From Poriferisodalis sp022821985 (GTDB taxonomy: Bacteria > Actinomycetota > Acidimicrobiia > Acidimicrobiales > Poriferisodalaceae), in NCBI RefSeq assembly GCF_965219595.1, contig NZ_OZ244781.1, forward strand, positions 1 to 64,000: a stretch of DNA of 64,000 bases, given 5' to 3'. Of this stretch, positions 16,887 to 25,862 are shown piece after piece; position 1 is the first letter of the stretch, and every line of letters starts with the position of its first letter. The position numbers and the translations under genes are program-made. The notes beneath the pieces were generated by a model, which saw only the letters and a list, made by a program, of their open reading frames with translations, was not told the origin of the DNA and did no database searches.

Positions 16887-19265
16887 GTGATCGCCGACGC
16901 GTTGGCTGCAAAGCGCATTGCCATCACCGGTGCAACCGGTTTCCTGGGCACGGCGCTCGTCGAACGGCTGCTGCGCTCGGTCCCTGACTGCGAGCTAGTG
17001 CTGCTGGTGCGGCCGGGCCGCCGCACCGACGTGAACCGACGCGTGCAGCGCGAGATTCTGCGCAACGACGCTTTCGAACGCCTCCGTGCGGCGTGGGGCA
17101 GCGACTTCGACGAGATCTGCGGCCGACGCATCACGGTGGTGTCCGGCGATGTGAGTGTCGACGGTCTCGGCCTCTCCCCCGGCGACCTCGAGCTGCTCTG
17201 CGGCTGCGACGTCATCATCCACGCGGCCGCCACCGTCAGCTTCGACAGCCCGCTGGACGCCTCCATCGAGACCAATCTGCTCGGTCCCAACCGATTGCTC
17301 GAGGCCTGCCAATCTCAGGGCGCCACACCGCATTTCATCGCGGTGTCGACGTGCTATGTCGCCGGGAATCGGCGGGGTTCAGCAGCCGAGGTGTTCCTGG
17401 CCGACACGCCGTTCTCGATGGACGTCGACTGGCGCGCCGAGGTGTCGGCGGCGCGCCGCACCCGCGCCGATCTCGACGCCGCCAGCCGCTCGCCCGAGCG
17501 CCTGCGCCGCTTCCATCGCGACGCGCGTTCCGAACTCGGCCCCGCCGGCCTGCCGCTGCTGGCCGCCAAGACCGAGCAGTTGCGTCGGGAATGGGTGGAC
17601 GCCGAGATGATCGCCGCCGGCCGCAGCCGCGCGACCTCGTTGGGATGGCCCGACGTCTACACGTATTCGAAGGCGCTGGGCGAGCAGGCGCTGGTGGAGC
17701 TGCAAGGCGATGTGCCCATCTCCATCGTTCGCCCATCCATCATCGAATCGGCCTTCGCCGAGCCGTCGCCGGGCTGGATCCGTGGCTTCCGCATGGCCGA
17801 GCCGCTGTTCGTGTCGTTCGCCAAGGGCGAGCTCGACACCTTCCCGGGCTACCCCGAAGGCATCATCGACGTCATCCCGGTCGACATGGTTGCCGCGGCG
17901 ATCATCGCCGTCGCGGCACGGGGGCCGGTGCCCGAGCCGGAGATCTTCCAGGTGGCCTCGGGTGCGGTGAACCCGCTGCGCTTCAAGGTGCTGACCGAGA
18001 CGACTATGCAGTGGTTCCAGGACCACCCTGTCTATGACGCCAAGGGTCATCCCACGGCCAGCACCCAGTGGAACTATGCCGGAGCGAGCGGTCTGGAAGA
18101 GCAGCTCGATCGGGCCATGTCGCTGTTCAACACGGCAGAGAAGGTGGTGCACCGCCTGCCGATGCGGGGCCGCAACGACTTCACCATCCGGCTTGCGCAG
18201 CGGCGAGCCGGGCTTGAGCAGATCCGCGACTACGTCCTGCTGTACGGCGCCTACGGCAAGTGCGAAGCGCTGTACGAGATCGACCGCACGACCGAGCTGT
18301 GGGAGTCGCTGCCTGCGGCTGACCGCGAACGGTTCGGCTTCGATCCCCGGGTCATCGACTGGGCCGACTACATCGCCGAAGTTCACCTGCCGACCGTGAT
18401 CGCCCAGGCACGAGTCAAAACCACGCCCCAACCCCGCACCGGGCCGAGCCGCAACGAGCGCCTGCGCACTGCCGTGCTGGACCCGGCACGCCATTTCGCC
18501 GCATTCGACCTCGAGAACACCCTGATCGCCAGCAACGTGGTCGAGACCTACGCATGGCTCGCAACCCGGCGACTCGACACCCCCCAGCGAGTGCGCTTCG
18601 CCCTGCGCACCCTCGCAGAGACACCCGGCCTGTGGCGAAGGGACCGCCGCGACCGCACCGATTTCCTGCGCTACTTCTACCGGCGTTACAAGGGTGCGCC
18701 GGTAGGCCAGCTCGACGCCGATGCGGCGGAGATGCTCAGTCACCTGTTCTTGACCAAGGCGTTCCCGGCGGGGCTGCGACGAGTGCGTGAGCATCGAGCC
18801 GCCGGACATCGCACGGTGCTCATCACCGGTGCGCTCGAGCTGGCGGTGCAGCCGCTGGCGCCGTTGTTCGACCACATCATCGCTGCACGCATCGACAGCC
18901 GCGAAGGGCGCTATACCGGCGAGATGATCGACGTGCCGCCCACCGGCGAGGTGCGCGCCCAGATGATGGTGGACTGGGCCGCGGAGGAAGGACTCGACTT
19001 GGCACAGGGCGTGGCGTATGCCGATGCAGCTTCGGACATGCCCATGCTGGAGGCCGTGGGCTATCCGGTGGCGGTCAATCCGGAGACCCGGCTCGTGACC
19101 ATCGCCGACAAGCGGGGATGGCTGTGCGAGAACTGGGAGCGCTCACCCGGCGGCCCCCGGCCACTGCTGCCCATAGCGCCGCCGTTCCGGGTTCGCCCCA
19201 ACACCGACCGGCTCGACCGCACGCACCGGTCCCGCAGGGCCCGCGTCGCAGGGTCAGTACGGTGA
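16887..19265 (+). CDS. Fatty acyl-CoA reductase fused to HAD-IB-like phosphatase
   Basis: 792 residues from a GTG start. The N-terminal half is a male-sterility/FAR-type SDR. It has the Rossmann motif TGATGFLG near residue 14, IIHAAATVSF, and the catalytic YTYSK (Tyr258, Lys262), followed by a FAR C-terminal region to ~520. These enzymes reduce long-chain acyl-CoA to aldehyde or alcohol with NAD(P)H. The C-terminal ~200 residues are a HAD hydrolase: AFDLENTL (D541; the usual second Asp of DxDxT is Glu543), VLITGA, then YADAASDMPML near 712. The Glu at the general acid/base position may alter or reduce phosphatase activity. The stop overlaps the next start by four bases (GTGA). A basic tail of ~30 residues follows the HAD domain. 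Confidence 0.88.
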   Translation: MIADALAAKRIAITGATGFLGTALVERLLRSVPDCELVLLVRPGRRTDVNRRVQREILRNDAFERLRAAWGSDFDEICGRRITVVSGDVSVDGLGLSPGDLELLCGCDVIIHAAATVSFDSPLDASIETNLLGPNRLLEACQSQGATPHFIAVSTCYVAGNRRGSAAEVFLADTPFSMDVDWRAEVSAARRTRADLDAASRSPERLRRFHRDARSELGPAGLPLLAAKTEQLRREWVDAEMIAAGRSRATSLGWPDVYTYSKALGEQALVELQGDVPISIVRPSIIESAFAEPSPGWIRGFRMAEPLFVSFAKGELDTFPGYPEGIIDVIPVDMVAAAIIAVAARGPVPEPEIFQVASGAVNPLRFKVLTETTMQWFQDHPVYDAKGHPTASTQWNYAGASGLEEQLDRAMSLFNTAEKVVHRLPMRGRNDFTIRLAQRRAGLEQIRDYVLLYGAYGKCEALYEIDRTTELWESLPAADRERFGFDPRVIDWADYIAEVHLPTVIAQARVKTTPQPRTGPSRNERLRTAVLDPARHFAAFDLENTLIASNVVETYAWLATRRLDTPQRVRFALRTLAETPGLWRRDRRDRTDFLRYFYRRYKGAPVGQLDADAAEMLSHLFLTKAFPAGLRRVREHRAAGHRTVLITGALELAVQPLAPLFDHIIAARIDSREGRYTGEMIDVPPTGEVRAQMMVDWAAEEGLDLAQGVAYADAASDMPMLEAVGYPVAVNPETRLVTIADKRGWLCENWERSPGGPRPLLPIAPPFRVRPNTDRLDRTHRSRRARVAGSVR

Positions 19266-20851
19266 CCGCGCGCAAGGGCCTCGTGCTCGAGGTGGATCGC
19301 ACGACCCCGCCGATCCTGTTCCACCACGGCGAGGGGCTCCGCCTGGAGAAGCTGCCCGTCGGAAGCCGTGTCGTCTACCCCAACGAACCGCTGAATCCGG
19401 TGCGCGATCCCGAACGTGCCATCGCCGAAGCCCTGGCCAATCCGCTGGGCGATCGTGATCCCCTGGCCGCATACATGCAGCCAGGCATGAAGCTGACCAT
19501 TGCCTTCGACGATCTCTCGCTGCCGCTGCCCCCGATGGCCGCCCCCGACATCCGCGGCCGGATCATCGAGCAGGTCCTCGACATGGCCGCCGCCGCCGGC
19601 GTCGACGACGTCGAACTCATCGCCGCACTTGCGCTGCATCGCCGCATGACCGAAGCAGAGCTGCGCCACGCCGTCGGCGACCGCGTCTACGACGCCTTTG
19701 CCCCCCACGGCCAGCTCTACAACTTCGACGCCGAGGACCCTGACGCCCTCACCCACCTGGGCACTACCGACGCCGGCGAGGAAGTGGTGATCTCCAAGCG
19801 CGCCGCCGAGTCGGACCTGCTGGTGTACGTCAACATCAACTTGGTGTCGATGGACGGCGGCCACAAGAGCGTCGCCACCGGCCTGTCGCCCTACACGGCC
19901 CTGCGCCACCACCACAACGTGCACACGATGCTGCACTCGACCTCGTTCATGGACCCCGAGAGCTCGGAGCTGCACACTCGCAACTGGCGCCAGGGACGCC
20001 TGCTGGCAGAAGCCGGTGTGAAGGTGTTCCAGATCGAGACCACGCTCAACAACAACGAATTCCCGTCGCCGTACGACTTCCTGAAGCGCCGCGAGTGGGA
20101 GATGACGCCGCGAGACCGCATGATGCTGATGGGCACCAAGACGGCACTCGACCTGATGTCCCGCCGACAGGCCCGGCGTATCTTCCAAGGCATCCGGGCG
20201 CCGTACGGGCTGACATCGGTACAAGCCGGCGAGGTCGAGGCCGTGCACCGCCAGACGCTGACCCACGTCTACCGCCAGCACCTCGTGCGGGTGGAAGGCC
20301 AGACCGACGTGCTGACGATGGGGCTGCCCTACATCTGCCCCTACAACGTCAACTCGATCATGAACCCGATCCTGGTGGCCTGCCTGGGTCTCGGCTACTT
20401 CTTCAACCTGTACCGGGGCCGCCCGCTCGTCCGCCACGGCGGCGTGGTGATCATGACGCACCCCACGCCGTGGGAGTTCCACCCGGTGCACCATCCCAGC
20501 TACATCGACTTCTTCGAAGAGGTGCTGGCCGACACCACCGATCCGGCGGTCATCGAGCACCGGTACGAGAAGCGCTACGCCGAGGACGAGTGGTACCGGC
20601 ACCTGTACCGCACCTCGTACGCCTACCACGGCGTGCACCCGTTCTACATGTGGTACTGGTGCGCGCATGCGCTCGAGCATCTGGGCGGGGTGATCATCGT
20701 CGGCGGCGACAAAGCCGCCACCCAGCGCATGGGCTTCCGTCCGGCTTCGACGATGAATGACGCGCTCGAGATGGCAACCGACGTGGTCGGGCGCGACCCG
20801 TCGATCACGCATTTTCACAATCCGCCCATGCTGATGGCCGATGTCGTCTGA
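19262..20851 (+). CDS. LarA-like (DUF2088, lactate racemase-domain) protein
   Basis: 529 residues. The start is GTG at 19262, overlapping the previous stop as GTGA; the same frame is open further upstream inside the neighbour. The N-terminal half follows the lactate racemase fold: FDDLSLPLPPM corresponds to the LarA DxxRP segment, ALHRRMTEAEL to its THRPMT segment, and GGHKSVATGLSP to its GGRK loop. The rest, with His-rich stretches (ALRHHHNVHTM, HPTPWEFHPVHHPSY), is longer than classical LarA (~425 residues) and carries hydrophobic segments. Whether it binds the nickel-pincer cofactor is unknown; no larB, larC or larE is seen here. Its position between an acyl-CoA reductase and an acyltransferase suggests a lipid-related substrate rather than lactate, which is inference. 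Confidence 0.75.
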   Translation: MTARKGLVLEVDRTTPPILFHHGEGLRLEKLPVGSRVVYPNEPLNPVRDPERAIAEALANPLGDRDPLAAYMQPGMKLTIAFDDLSLPLPPMAAPDIRGRIIEQVLDMAAAAGVDDVELIAALALHRRMTEAELRHAVGDRVYDAFAPHGQLYNFDAEDPDALTHLGTTDAGEEVVISKRAAESDLLVYVNINLVSMDGGHKSVATGLSPYTALRHHHNVHTMLHSTSFMDPESSELHTRNWRQGRLLAEAGVKVFQIETTLNNNEFPSPYDFLKRREWEMTPRDRMMLMGTKTALDLMSRRQARRIFQGIRAPYGLTSVQAGEVEAVHRQTLTHVYRQHLVRVEGQTDVLTMGLPYICPYNVNSIMNPILVACLGLGYFFNLYRGRPLVRHGGVVIMTHPTPWEFHPVHHPSYIDFFEEVLADTTDPAVIEHRYEKRYAEDEWYRHLYRTSYAYHGVHPFYMWYWCAHALEHLGGVIIVGGDKAATQRMGFRPASTMNDALEMATDVVGRDPSITHFHNPPMLMADVV

Positions 20852-21821
20852 CAAGCCGGGGATCTCCCACCTCGGGGCCAAGCGCGCTCAGCGCACGAGG
20901 GCGTCGGTGACTCGCATCATGCGCGGCGCCGAATTCCCGCTGCGGGCGGCGGCAACCCCTCGGGGCCAGACGCCCCTGCCGGTCAATGCCGGCGCCAACT
21001 ACGACACCGACTGGGCTCGGCGCTTCCCGGCTCGGGTTGCCCGACGGGTGGCGCGCGACACGATTGTCCGCACGCTGGTGCGCTACTACGCCCAGCCGAC
21101 GATCAAGGGCGTGGACCGTCTCAGCGAACTCGACGGTCCGGCGGTATTCGCAGCGAACCACCAGAGCCATGTCGATACGGCGGTCATCGCCACCTCCGTT
21201 CCCGAACCGTGGTGCAACCGGCTCGTAGTCGGCGCTGCGGCCGACTATTTCTTCGGGAACCGGGCGACCTCGGCGATCTCTGCGCTGTTCGTCGGCGCCA
21301 TCCCCATCGAGCGAACCGCACTCAACCGTCGCACCATCGACAAGGCGGTGACGCTGCTGCGCGGCGGCTGGAGCCTCGTGATCTATCCCGAGGGAGGTCG
21401 CTCCCGCGACGGCTGGGGTCAGCAGTTCCGTCCCGGCGCCGCATTCCTCGCCAAGCAGGCCGGTGTCCCTGTGGTGCCCGTGCACATCCGCGGCACTTTC
21501 GACATCCTGCGCAAAGGTCGTGCATGGCCCAGGCGCGCCCGCTCGGTGATCAATTTCGGCCGCCCACTGAGCTTCGACGAGGGTGAGAACAACCGCCGCT
21601 TCACCCGGCGGCTGCAAGCCGCGGTGGAGGGGCTCGCCGACGAGACCGCCACGGGCAACTGGTTCGCCGCCCGCCGGCGCCTGCACAGCGCCGACAGCCC
21701 GGGCCTCGAGGGCCCCACCGCATCCGCGTGGCGCCGCCGCTGGGCACTCACCGAACCCACGCGGCCCGACGGAACCTCTGCCACCACAGCAGCCTCGAAG
21801 CGCCGCTGGCCCTACGTCTGA
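20841..21821 (+). CDS. PlsC-family 1-acylglycerol-phosphate acyltransferase
   Basis: 326 residues from ATG 20841, overlapping the previous gene by 11 nt. The PlsC/LPLAT signature is clear: NHQSHVDT (HX4D) near residue 108, then IPIER, YPEGGRSRDG and VPVVPVHIRG. These enzymes transfer an acyl group from acyl-CoA or acyl-ACP to a lysophospholipid-type hydroxyl at the membrane. The C-terminal ~60 residues, rich in Ala, Arg and Thr, are not part of the core fold. The tight overlap with the FAR-HAD and LarA-like genes indicates one transcript and a joint role in making or remodelling a lipid. Confidence 0.88.
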   Translation: MSSDKPGISHLGAKRAQRTRASVTRIMRGAEFPLRAAATPRGQTPLPVNAGANYDTDWARRFPARVARRVARDTIVRTLVRYYAQPTIKGVDRLSELDGPAVFAANHQSHVDTAVIATSVPEPWCNRLVVGAAADYFFGNRATSAISALFVGAIPIERTALNRRTIDKAVTLLRGGWSLVIYPEGGRSRDGWGQQFRPGAAFLAKQAGVPVVPVHIRGTFDILRKGRAWPRRARSVINFGRPLSFDEGENNRRFTRRLQAAVEGLADETATGNWFAARRRLHSADSPGLEGPTASAWRRRWALTEPTRPDGTSATTAASKRRWPYV

Positions 21822-21867
21822 GCACCCACGCCTCACCGCACAAGCGTCATAGCTCGCGGCTCGTATC

Positions 21868-23796
21868 GTGCGATCCATGCAGTCGATGGCATCGGCACAC
21901 GGCGCGATGGGGCACGACCCAGCCGGTGTGGAAGGACGTCACATAGCGCCGGGCACCGTCCGCCGGGCAGCGGCCTTGGCGCGGCCGTACCGGATGATGC
22001 TGTCGGGATTCCTCGCAGCACAACTGCTCGGCGCACTGGCGTTCCTGGTGCCGCCGATCCTGTTCGGGCGCATCATCGACGAGGCCATCCCGGCGGGAGA
22101 CCGGTGGCAGCTCAACGTGCTGGCCGCGATCATCGTGGCCGCAGCCTTCTGCGAGGCCGGCCTGTCGTTCATCGAGCGCTGGTGGTCGGCGCGCATCGGC
22201 GAAGGACTCATCTTCGACCTGCGAGTCGGCCTGTACGACCACGTGCAGCGGATGCCGATCGCGTTCTTCACCCACGTGCAGACTGGGTCGTTGATCAGCC
22301 GCATGAACAACGACGTCATCGGCGCCCAACGGGCGTTCACCGGCACGCTCAGCTCGGTGGTATCCAACACGATCGTGCTCGCCACGACGCTGGTGGCCAT
22401 GCTGGCGCTGGAGTGGCGCCTGACGCTGCTCGCGCTGGCGCTGCTGCCGGTGTTCATCGCACCGACGAAGCGAGTGGGCCGACGGCTGCAAGCGTTGACG
22501 CGCCAGAGCATGGAACACAACGCAGCGATGAACACCGTGATGACCGAGCGCTTGAATGTGGCCGGCGCGCTGCTGGTCAAGCTGTTCGGGCGGCATGACA
22601 TCGAGCGGGCCGGGTTCAGCCGCTCGGCGCGGACCGTGCGCGATATCGGTGTGCGCAGTGCGCTCTACGGGCGAGCGTTCTTCATCGGCCTCAGCCTGGT
22701 GGGGGCCGTCGGAGCCGCGATGCTGTACTGGGTCGGCGCGCATCTGGTGATTTCCGGCGCGCTCACGGTCGGGACGCTGGTGGCCATGGGGCTGATGGTG
22801 GTGCGGATCTACATGCCGCTGACCAGCCTCACGAACGCCCGGGTCGACGTGATGACAGCGCTGGTCTCGTTCGAGCGCGTGTTTGCGGTGCTCGACCTGC
22901 CGAACCCGATTGCCGATCGCTCAGGCGCCGTCGAACTCGACGCCGTGGACGGTCGGATCGAGCTGCACGACGTGACCTTCACCTACCCCGCCGCCGACAG
23001 CCAGATGCTGCTCGAGCTGGGCGGAGCACCTGCGACGCCCCAGCAGCACAGCGGAGCACCTGCGACGCCTCAGCAGCACAGCGACACTGCGACAGGTCCG
23101 GTGCTCGACAGGGTGTCCGCAGTTATCGAGCCGGGCCAGACGGTTGCGCTCGTCGGACCATCAGGCGCCGGCAAGACGACGCTGGCTGCGCTGATCGCGA
23201 GGCTGTACGACGTCGACAGCGGCGCCGTGTCCATCGACGGGCACGATGTGCGCGACGTCACGTCGGCATCGCTGCGATCTCACATTGGTGTCGTCTCGCA
23301 GGATCCGCACCTGTTCCACGACACCATCGCCGCCAACCTGCGCTATGCGCGACCGGGCGCGACCGACGGGGAACTTGCCGCGGCTTGCCGGGCGGCGCAC
23401 ATCGACGAGCTGATCGAGAGCCTGCCGGAGGGCTGGAACACCGTCGTGGGCGAGCGCGGCTACCGGCTCTCCGGCGGCGAGAAACAGCGTCTCGCGATTG
23501 CACGGGTGCTGTTGAAGCATCCGGCGATCGTGGTACTCGACGAGGCCACGAGTCATCTCGACAGCGAGAACGAGGCGCTGGTGCAGAGCGCGCTGGCCAC
23601 GGCGCTCGCCGGTCGGACTGCGGTGGTCATCGCGCACCGTCTCTCGACCGTCACCGACGCCGACCAGATCCTGGTGCTCGATCGGGGGCGTCTCGTCGAG
23701 CAGGGTCGCCACCTCGACCTGCTCGCCGCAGACGGCCTCTACGCCGACCTGTACCGCACGCTGGTGGGGGCTGATGAGCCTGCTGGTGTCGCCTGA
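21868..23796 (+). CDS. ABC exporter half-transporter (TMD-NBD fusion)
   Basis: 642 residues. The N-terminal ~330 form the six-helix exporter membrane domain and the C-terminal ~240 the nucleotide-binding domain: A-loop tyrosine in FTYP, Walker A GPSGAGKTT, Q-loop VVSQDPHLF, signature LSGGEKQRL, Walker B IVVLDEATS, H-loop IAHRLS. It would act as a homodimer or with a partner; lipid or drug export is typical, and lipid export would fit the upstream operon. Between the A-loop and Walker A lies an unusual ~26-residue insertion built from a 10-residue repeat (GAPATPQQHS twice). The start may be GTG 21868 or ATG 21877. The gene follows the acyltransferase by 46 nt. Confidence 0.9.
   Translation: MRSMQSMASAHGAMGHDPAGVEGRHIAPGTVRRAAALARPYRMMLSGFLAAQLLGALAFLVPPILFGRIIDEAIPAGDRWQLNVLAAIIVAAAFCEAGLSFIERWWSARIGEGLIFDLRVGLYDHVQRMPIAFFTHVQTGSLISRMNNDVIGAQRAFTGTLSSVVSNTIVLATTLVAMLALEWRLTLLALALLPVFIAPTKRVGRRLQALTRQSMEHNAAMNTVMTERLNVAGALLVKLFGRHDIERAGFSRSARTVRDIGVRSALYGRAFFIGLSLVGAVGAAMLYWVGAHLVISGALTVGTLVAMGLMVVRIYMPLTSLTNARVDVMTALVSFERVFAVLDLPNPIADRSGAVELDAVDGRIELHDVTFTYPAADSQMLLELGGAPATPQQHSGAPATPQQHSDTATGPVLDRVSAVIEPGQTVALVGPSGAGKTTLAALIARLYDVDSGAVSIDGHDVRDVTSASLRSHIGVVSQDPHLFHDTIAANLRYARPGATDGELAAACRAAHIDELIESLPEGWNTVVGERGYRLSGGEKQRLAIARVLLKHPAIVVLDEATSHLDSENEALVQSALATALAGRTAVVIAHRLSTVTDADQILVLDRGRLVEQGRHLDLLAADGLYADLYRTLVGADEPAGVA
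23021..23080 (+). repeat. Two tandem 30-bp units inside the ABC exporter gene
   Basis: Units 23021-23050 and 23051-23080 differ at one base (C23040 against T23070). They add ten residues each, in frame, to the loop between the A-loop and Walker A (about residues 385-404). A multiple-of-three unit can vary in copy number without breaking the protein. Confidence 0.9.
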
Positions 23797-24673
23797 CACC
23801 CACTTTTCATCCTGGCGGCGCTGCTGCTGGGCGATTGCCGCCCTGACACTCGGCCTGACGACCCTGGTCTTACCCCGCCCGCTCGGAGCGGCGGTCGCCG
23901 AGTCGAGCGCATGGATTCGCGAACCCATCATCGGGCCGTGGGCGCCGCCGCCAGACATCGACGAGCCCGTGTCGCGCTGGCAGGAGCCAGCGCCCACAGG
24001 CGTCGACTCGCTGTCCTTCCCGCACTTCACCGGCCCGGAGTTCAACGAGCTGTTCAGCACGGCAGAGCTGCCGAACTTGTCGTCGATCTCAGGCCCGCCG
24101 ACAATCACCGACTCGGCCGAGATGGACGAGCAGGTCCGTACCGAAGCCGCCGAACGCGGCTACCAGCGCCGGGCACTGCCAGCCGACTACGCACTGATGC
24201 GCCTGATCGACGATGGTCTGGCGCTACAGCGTCCCGCCGCCGTGGCGTGGCTGGCCCTGGAGCAGGACGCTGCCGAGCACGGCTTCGAGCTGGAGCTGAA
24301 ATCTGCCTACCGCGGGCACCGGTACCAGCGAGAAGTGTTCCTGCGTCCACTCGAGGCGCCGTATGAGTTCGATGACTTGGCAGATCGCCTGAAGATGTCG
24401 GCGCCGCCTGGGTACTCCAAGCACCACACGGGATATGCGATCGACATCAGCCAAGTGGGGCACGCCCACTTCGGCTCTTCGCCCGCCTACGAGTGGATCT
24501 CGGCCGACAACTTCGCAGTCGCCAAGCAACACGGCTGGATCCCGAGCTACCCCCCTGACGGCGGTCGGCAGGGACCGGTACCCGAGCCATGGGAGTTCAC
24601 GTACGTCGGAGTCGAGGCGATCCTGTGCTTTCACCAGCCCCCCGCCAGCGACGACCCCCTCTGCACCGCCTGA
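23774..24673 (+). CDS. VanY/M15-like D-Ala-D-Ala carboxypeptidase family protein
   Basis: 299 residues, overlapping the ABC exporter by 23 nt. An N-terminal hydrophobic stretch (WAIAALTLGLTTLVLP) makes it exported. The C-terminal domain matches peptidase M15B: SAYRGHRYQ near residue 177 and SKHHTGYAID near 216 (SxHxxGxAxD, giving the His and Asp zinc ligands). The third motif, normally E-x-W-H, reads EPWEF near 269: the catalytic Glu is present but the last zinc ligand His is Glu. Activity may therefore be altered or lost, or Glu may replace His at the metal. The family trims D-Ala from peptidoglycan stem peptides outside the membrane. Coupling to the exporter suggests a shared envelope function. 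Confidence 0.8.
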   Translation: MSLLVSPDTHFSSWRRCCWAIAALTLGLTTLVLPRPLGAAVAESSAWIREPIIGPWAPPPDIDEPVSRWQEPAPTGVDSLSFPHFTGPEFNELFSTAELPNLSSISGPPTITDSAEMDEQVRTEAAERGYQRRALPADYALMRLIDDGLALQRPAAVAWLALEQDAAEHGFELELKSAYRGHRYQREVFLRPLEAPYEFDDLADRLKMSAPPGYSKHHTGYAIDISQVGHAHFGSSPAYEWISADNFAVAKQHGWIPSYPPDGGRQGPVPEPWEFTYVGVEAILCFHQPPASDDPLCTA

Positions 24674-24776
24674 ACAGCCACGCCAGAGGCTGAGCCGCCA
24701 AGCGAAGCCGGGGCCTGAGCGGCCCGTGAGCGGAGCGAACATGAGCGGGAAACACAGGGCGAGTAGCGTCTTGCGG

Positions 24777-25862
24777 ATGGCTGAAACTGCAACCGAGCGG
24801 CGTGAGATCGACCCTGATCTCCTGAAGAAGCTCGCCTTCCAAGTGTGGACCTACAAGAAGGGCGAGATGGTGTCGGCGATGCTGCACATCGGCGACCAGC
24901 TCGGGCTGTTCGCAGCCCTCTCGGAGACCCAGCCCGCTACGAGCCACGACGTGGCGGAGGCGACCGGCCTCGCCGAGCGGCTGGTGCGGGAGTGGCTCTA
25001 CGGCGTGGCCGCTGCCGGCCTCGTCACCCACGACGACGGCGCCTTCTCGCTGTCGCCCGAGGCCGAGGCGCTGCTCGTCGACGAGGAGGGCTCGCTGCAC
25101 TTCGCCATGGGCGCCTTCCGCGGCGGGCTCGGCGACCAAGTCTTGGATCTGATCCTCGATTCGTTCCGCACGGGCATCGGAATGACCTACGAGCAGCAGG
25201 GTCCCCGTGCGGCGGCCGGCCTGGCCCGCACCACCGGACCATTCAGCCGCCAGAACCTCACGTCGGTCATCCTGGGCGGTCTCGACGGCGTCGTGGCCAA
25301 GCTGGAACGCGGTGCCAAGGTGCTGGACGTGGGCTGCGGGGCGGGCGTATCTGCCTGCCTCATCGCGGAGAAGTGGCCTCGCTCGCAGGTGGTGGGCTTC
25401 GATCCCTCGGCCATCGCCATCGCACAAGCAGAAGAGCGCGCCGAAGACGCAGGGCTGGAGAACACGACGTTCATCGAGGCCGGAGCGGCCGATGTGCCTG
25501 CCACGGGCGACTTCGACTTGGCGCTCACCTTCGACTGCCTGCACGACATGCCGCGGCCCGACGACGCGCTGGATGCCATCCGGGCCGCGCTCGACGCCGA
25601 CGGCACGCTGCTCATCAAGGACATCCGCTCCAAGGGCGACTTCAACCTCGACCAGCGCAACCCGATGCTGGCCATGTTCTACGGCTTCTCCATCACGAGC
25701 TGCCTCCAGTCGGCGCTGAGCGAGCCGGGTGGCATGGGACTGGGCACCCTCGGTCTCTATCCCGACAAAGCCCGGGAGATGACTGCAGCTGCCGGATTCA
25801 CACGCTTCACCGAGCACGACTTCAGCGACGCCGCGAACCTCTACTACGAAGTTCGCCCCTGA
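24777..25862 (+). CDS. Class I SAM methyltransferase with N-terminal winged helix (Rv2258c-like)
   Basis: About 361 residues from ATG 24777; ATG 24741 is an in-frame alternative. Residues ~1-100 form a winged-helix-like domain (KGEMVSAMLHIGDQLGLFAAL, then GLAERLVREWLYGVAAAGLV), as in mycobacterial Rv2258c and related O-methyltransferase-like proteins. The SAM-binding motif is VLDVGCGAG near residue 182, with VGFDPS as the acidic loop and LTFDCLHDMPRPDDAL downstream. The substrate is unknown. The 3' end overlaps the convergent permease gene by 19 nt. Confidence 0.85.
   Translation: MAETATERREIDPDLLKKLAFQVWTYKKGEMVSAMLHIGDQLGLFAALSETQPATSHDVAEATGLAERLVREWLYGVAAAGLVTHDDGAFSLSPEAEALLVDEEGSLHFAMGAFRGGLGDQVLDLILDSFRTGIGMTYEQQGPRAAAGLARTTGPFSRQNLTSVILGGLDGVVAKLERGAKVLDVGCGAGVSACLIAEKWPRSQVVGFDPSAIAIAQAEERAEDAGLENTTFIEAGAADVPATGDFDLALTFDCLHDMPRPDDALDAIRAALDADGTLLIKDIRSKGDFNLDQRNPMLAMFYGFSITSCLQSALSEPGGMGLGTLGLYPDKAREMTAAAGFTRFTEHDFSDAANLYYEVRP

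Noticed and set aside
19118..19261. Upstream extension of the LarA-like gene by 48 codons
   Set aside because: The extension is Pro/Ala/Arg-rich, lies inside the FAR-HAD gene, and the GTGA overlap at 19262 gives a natural coupled start.
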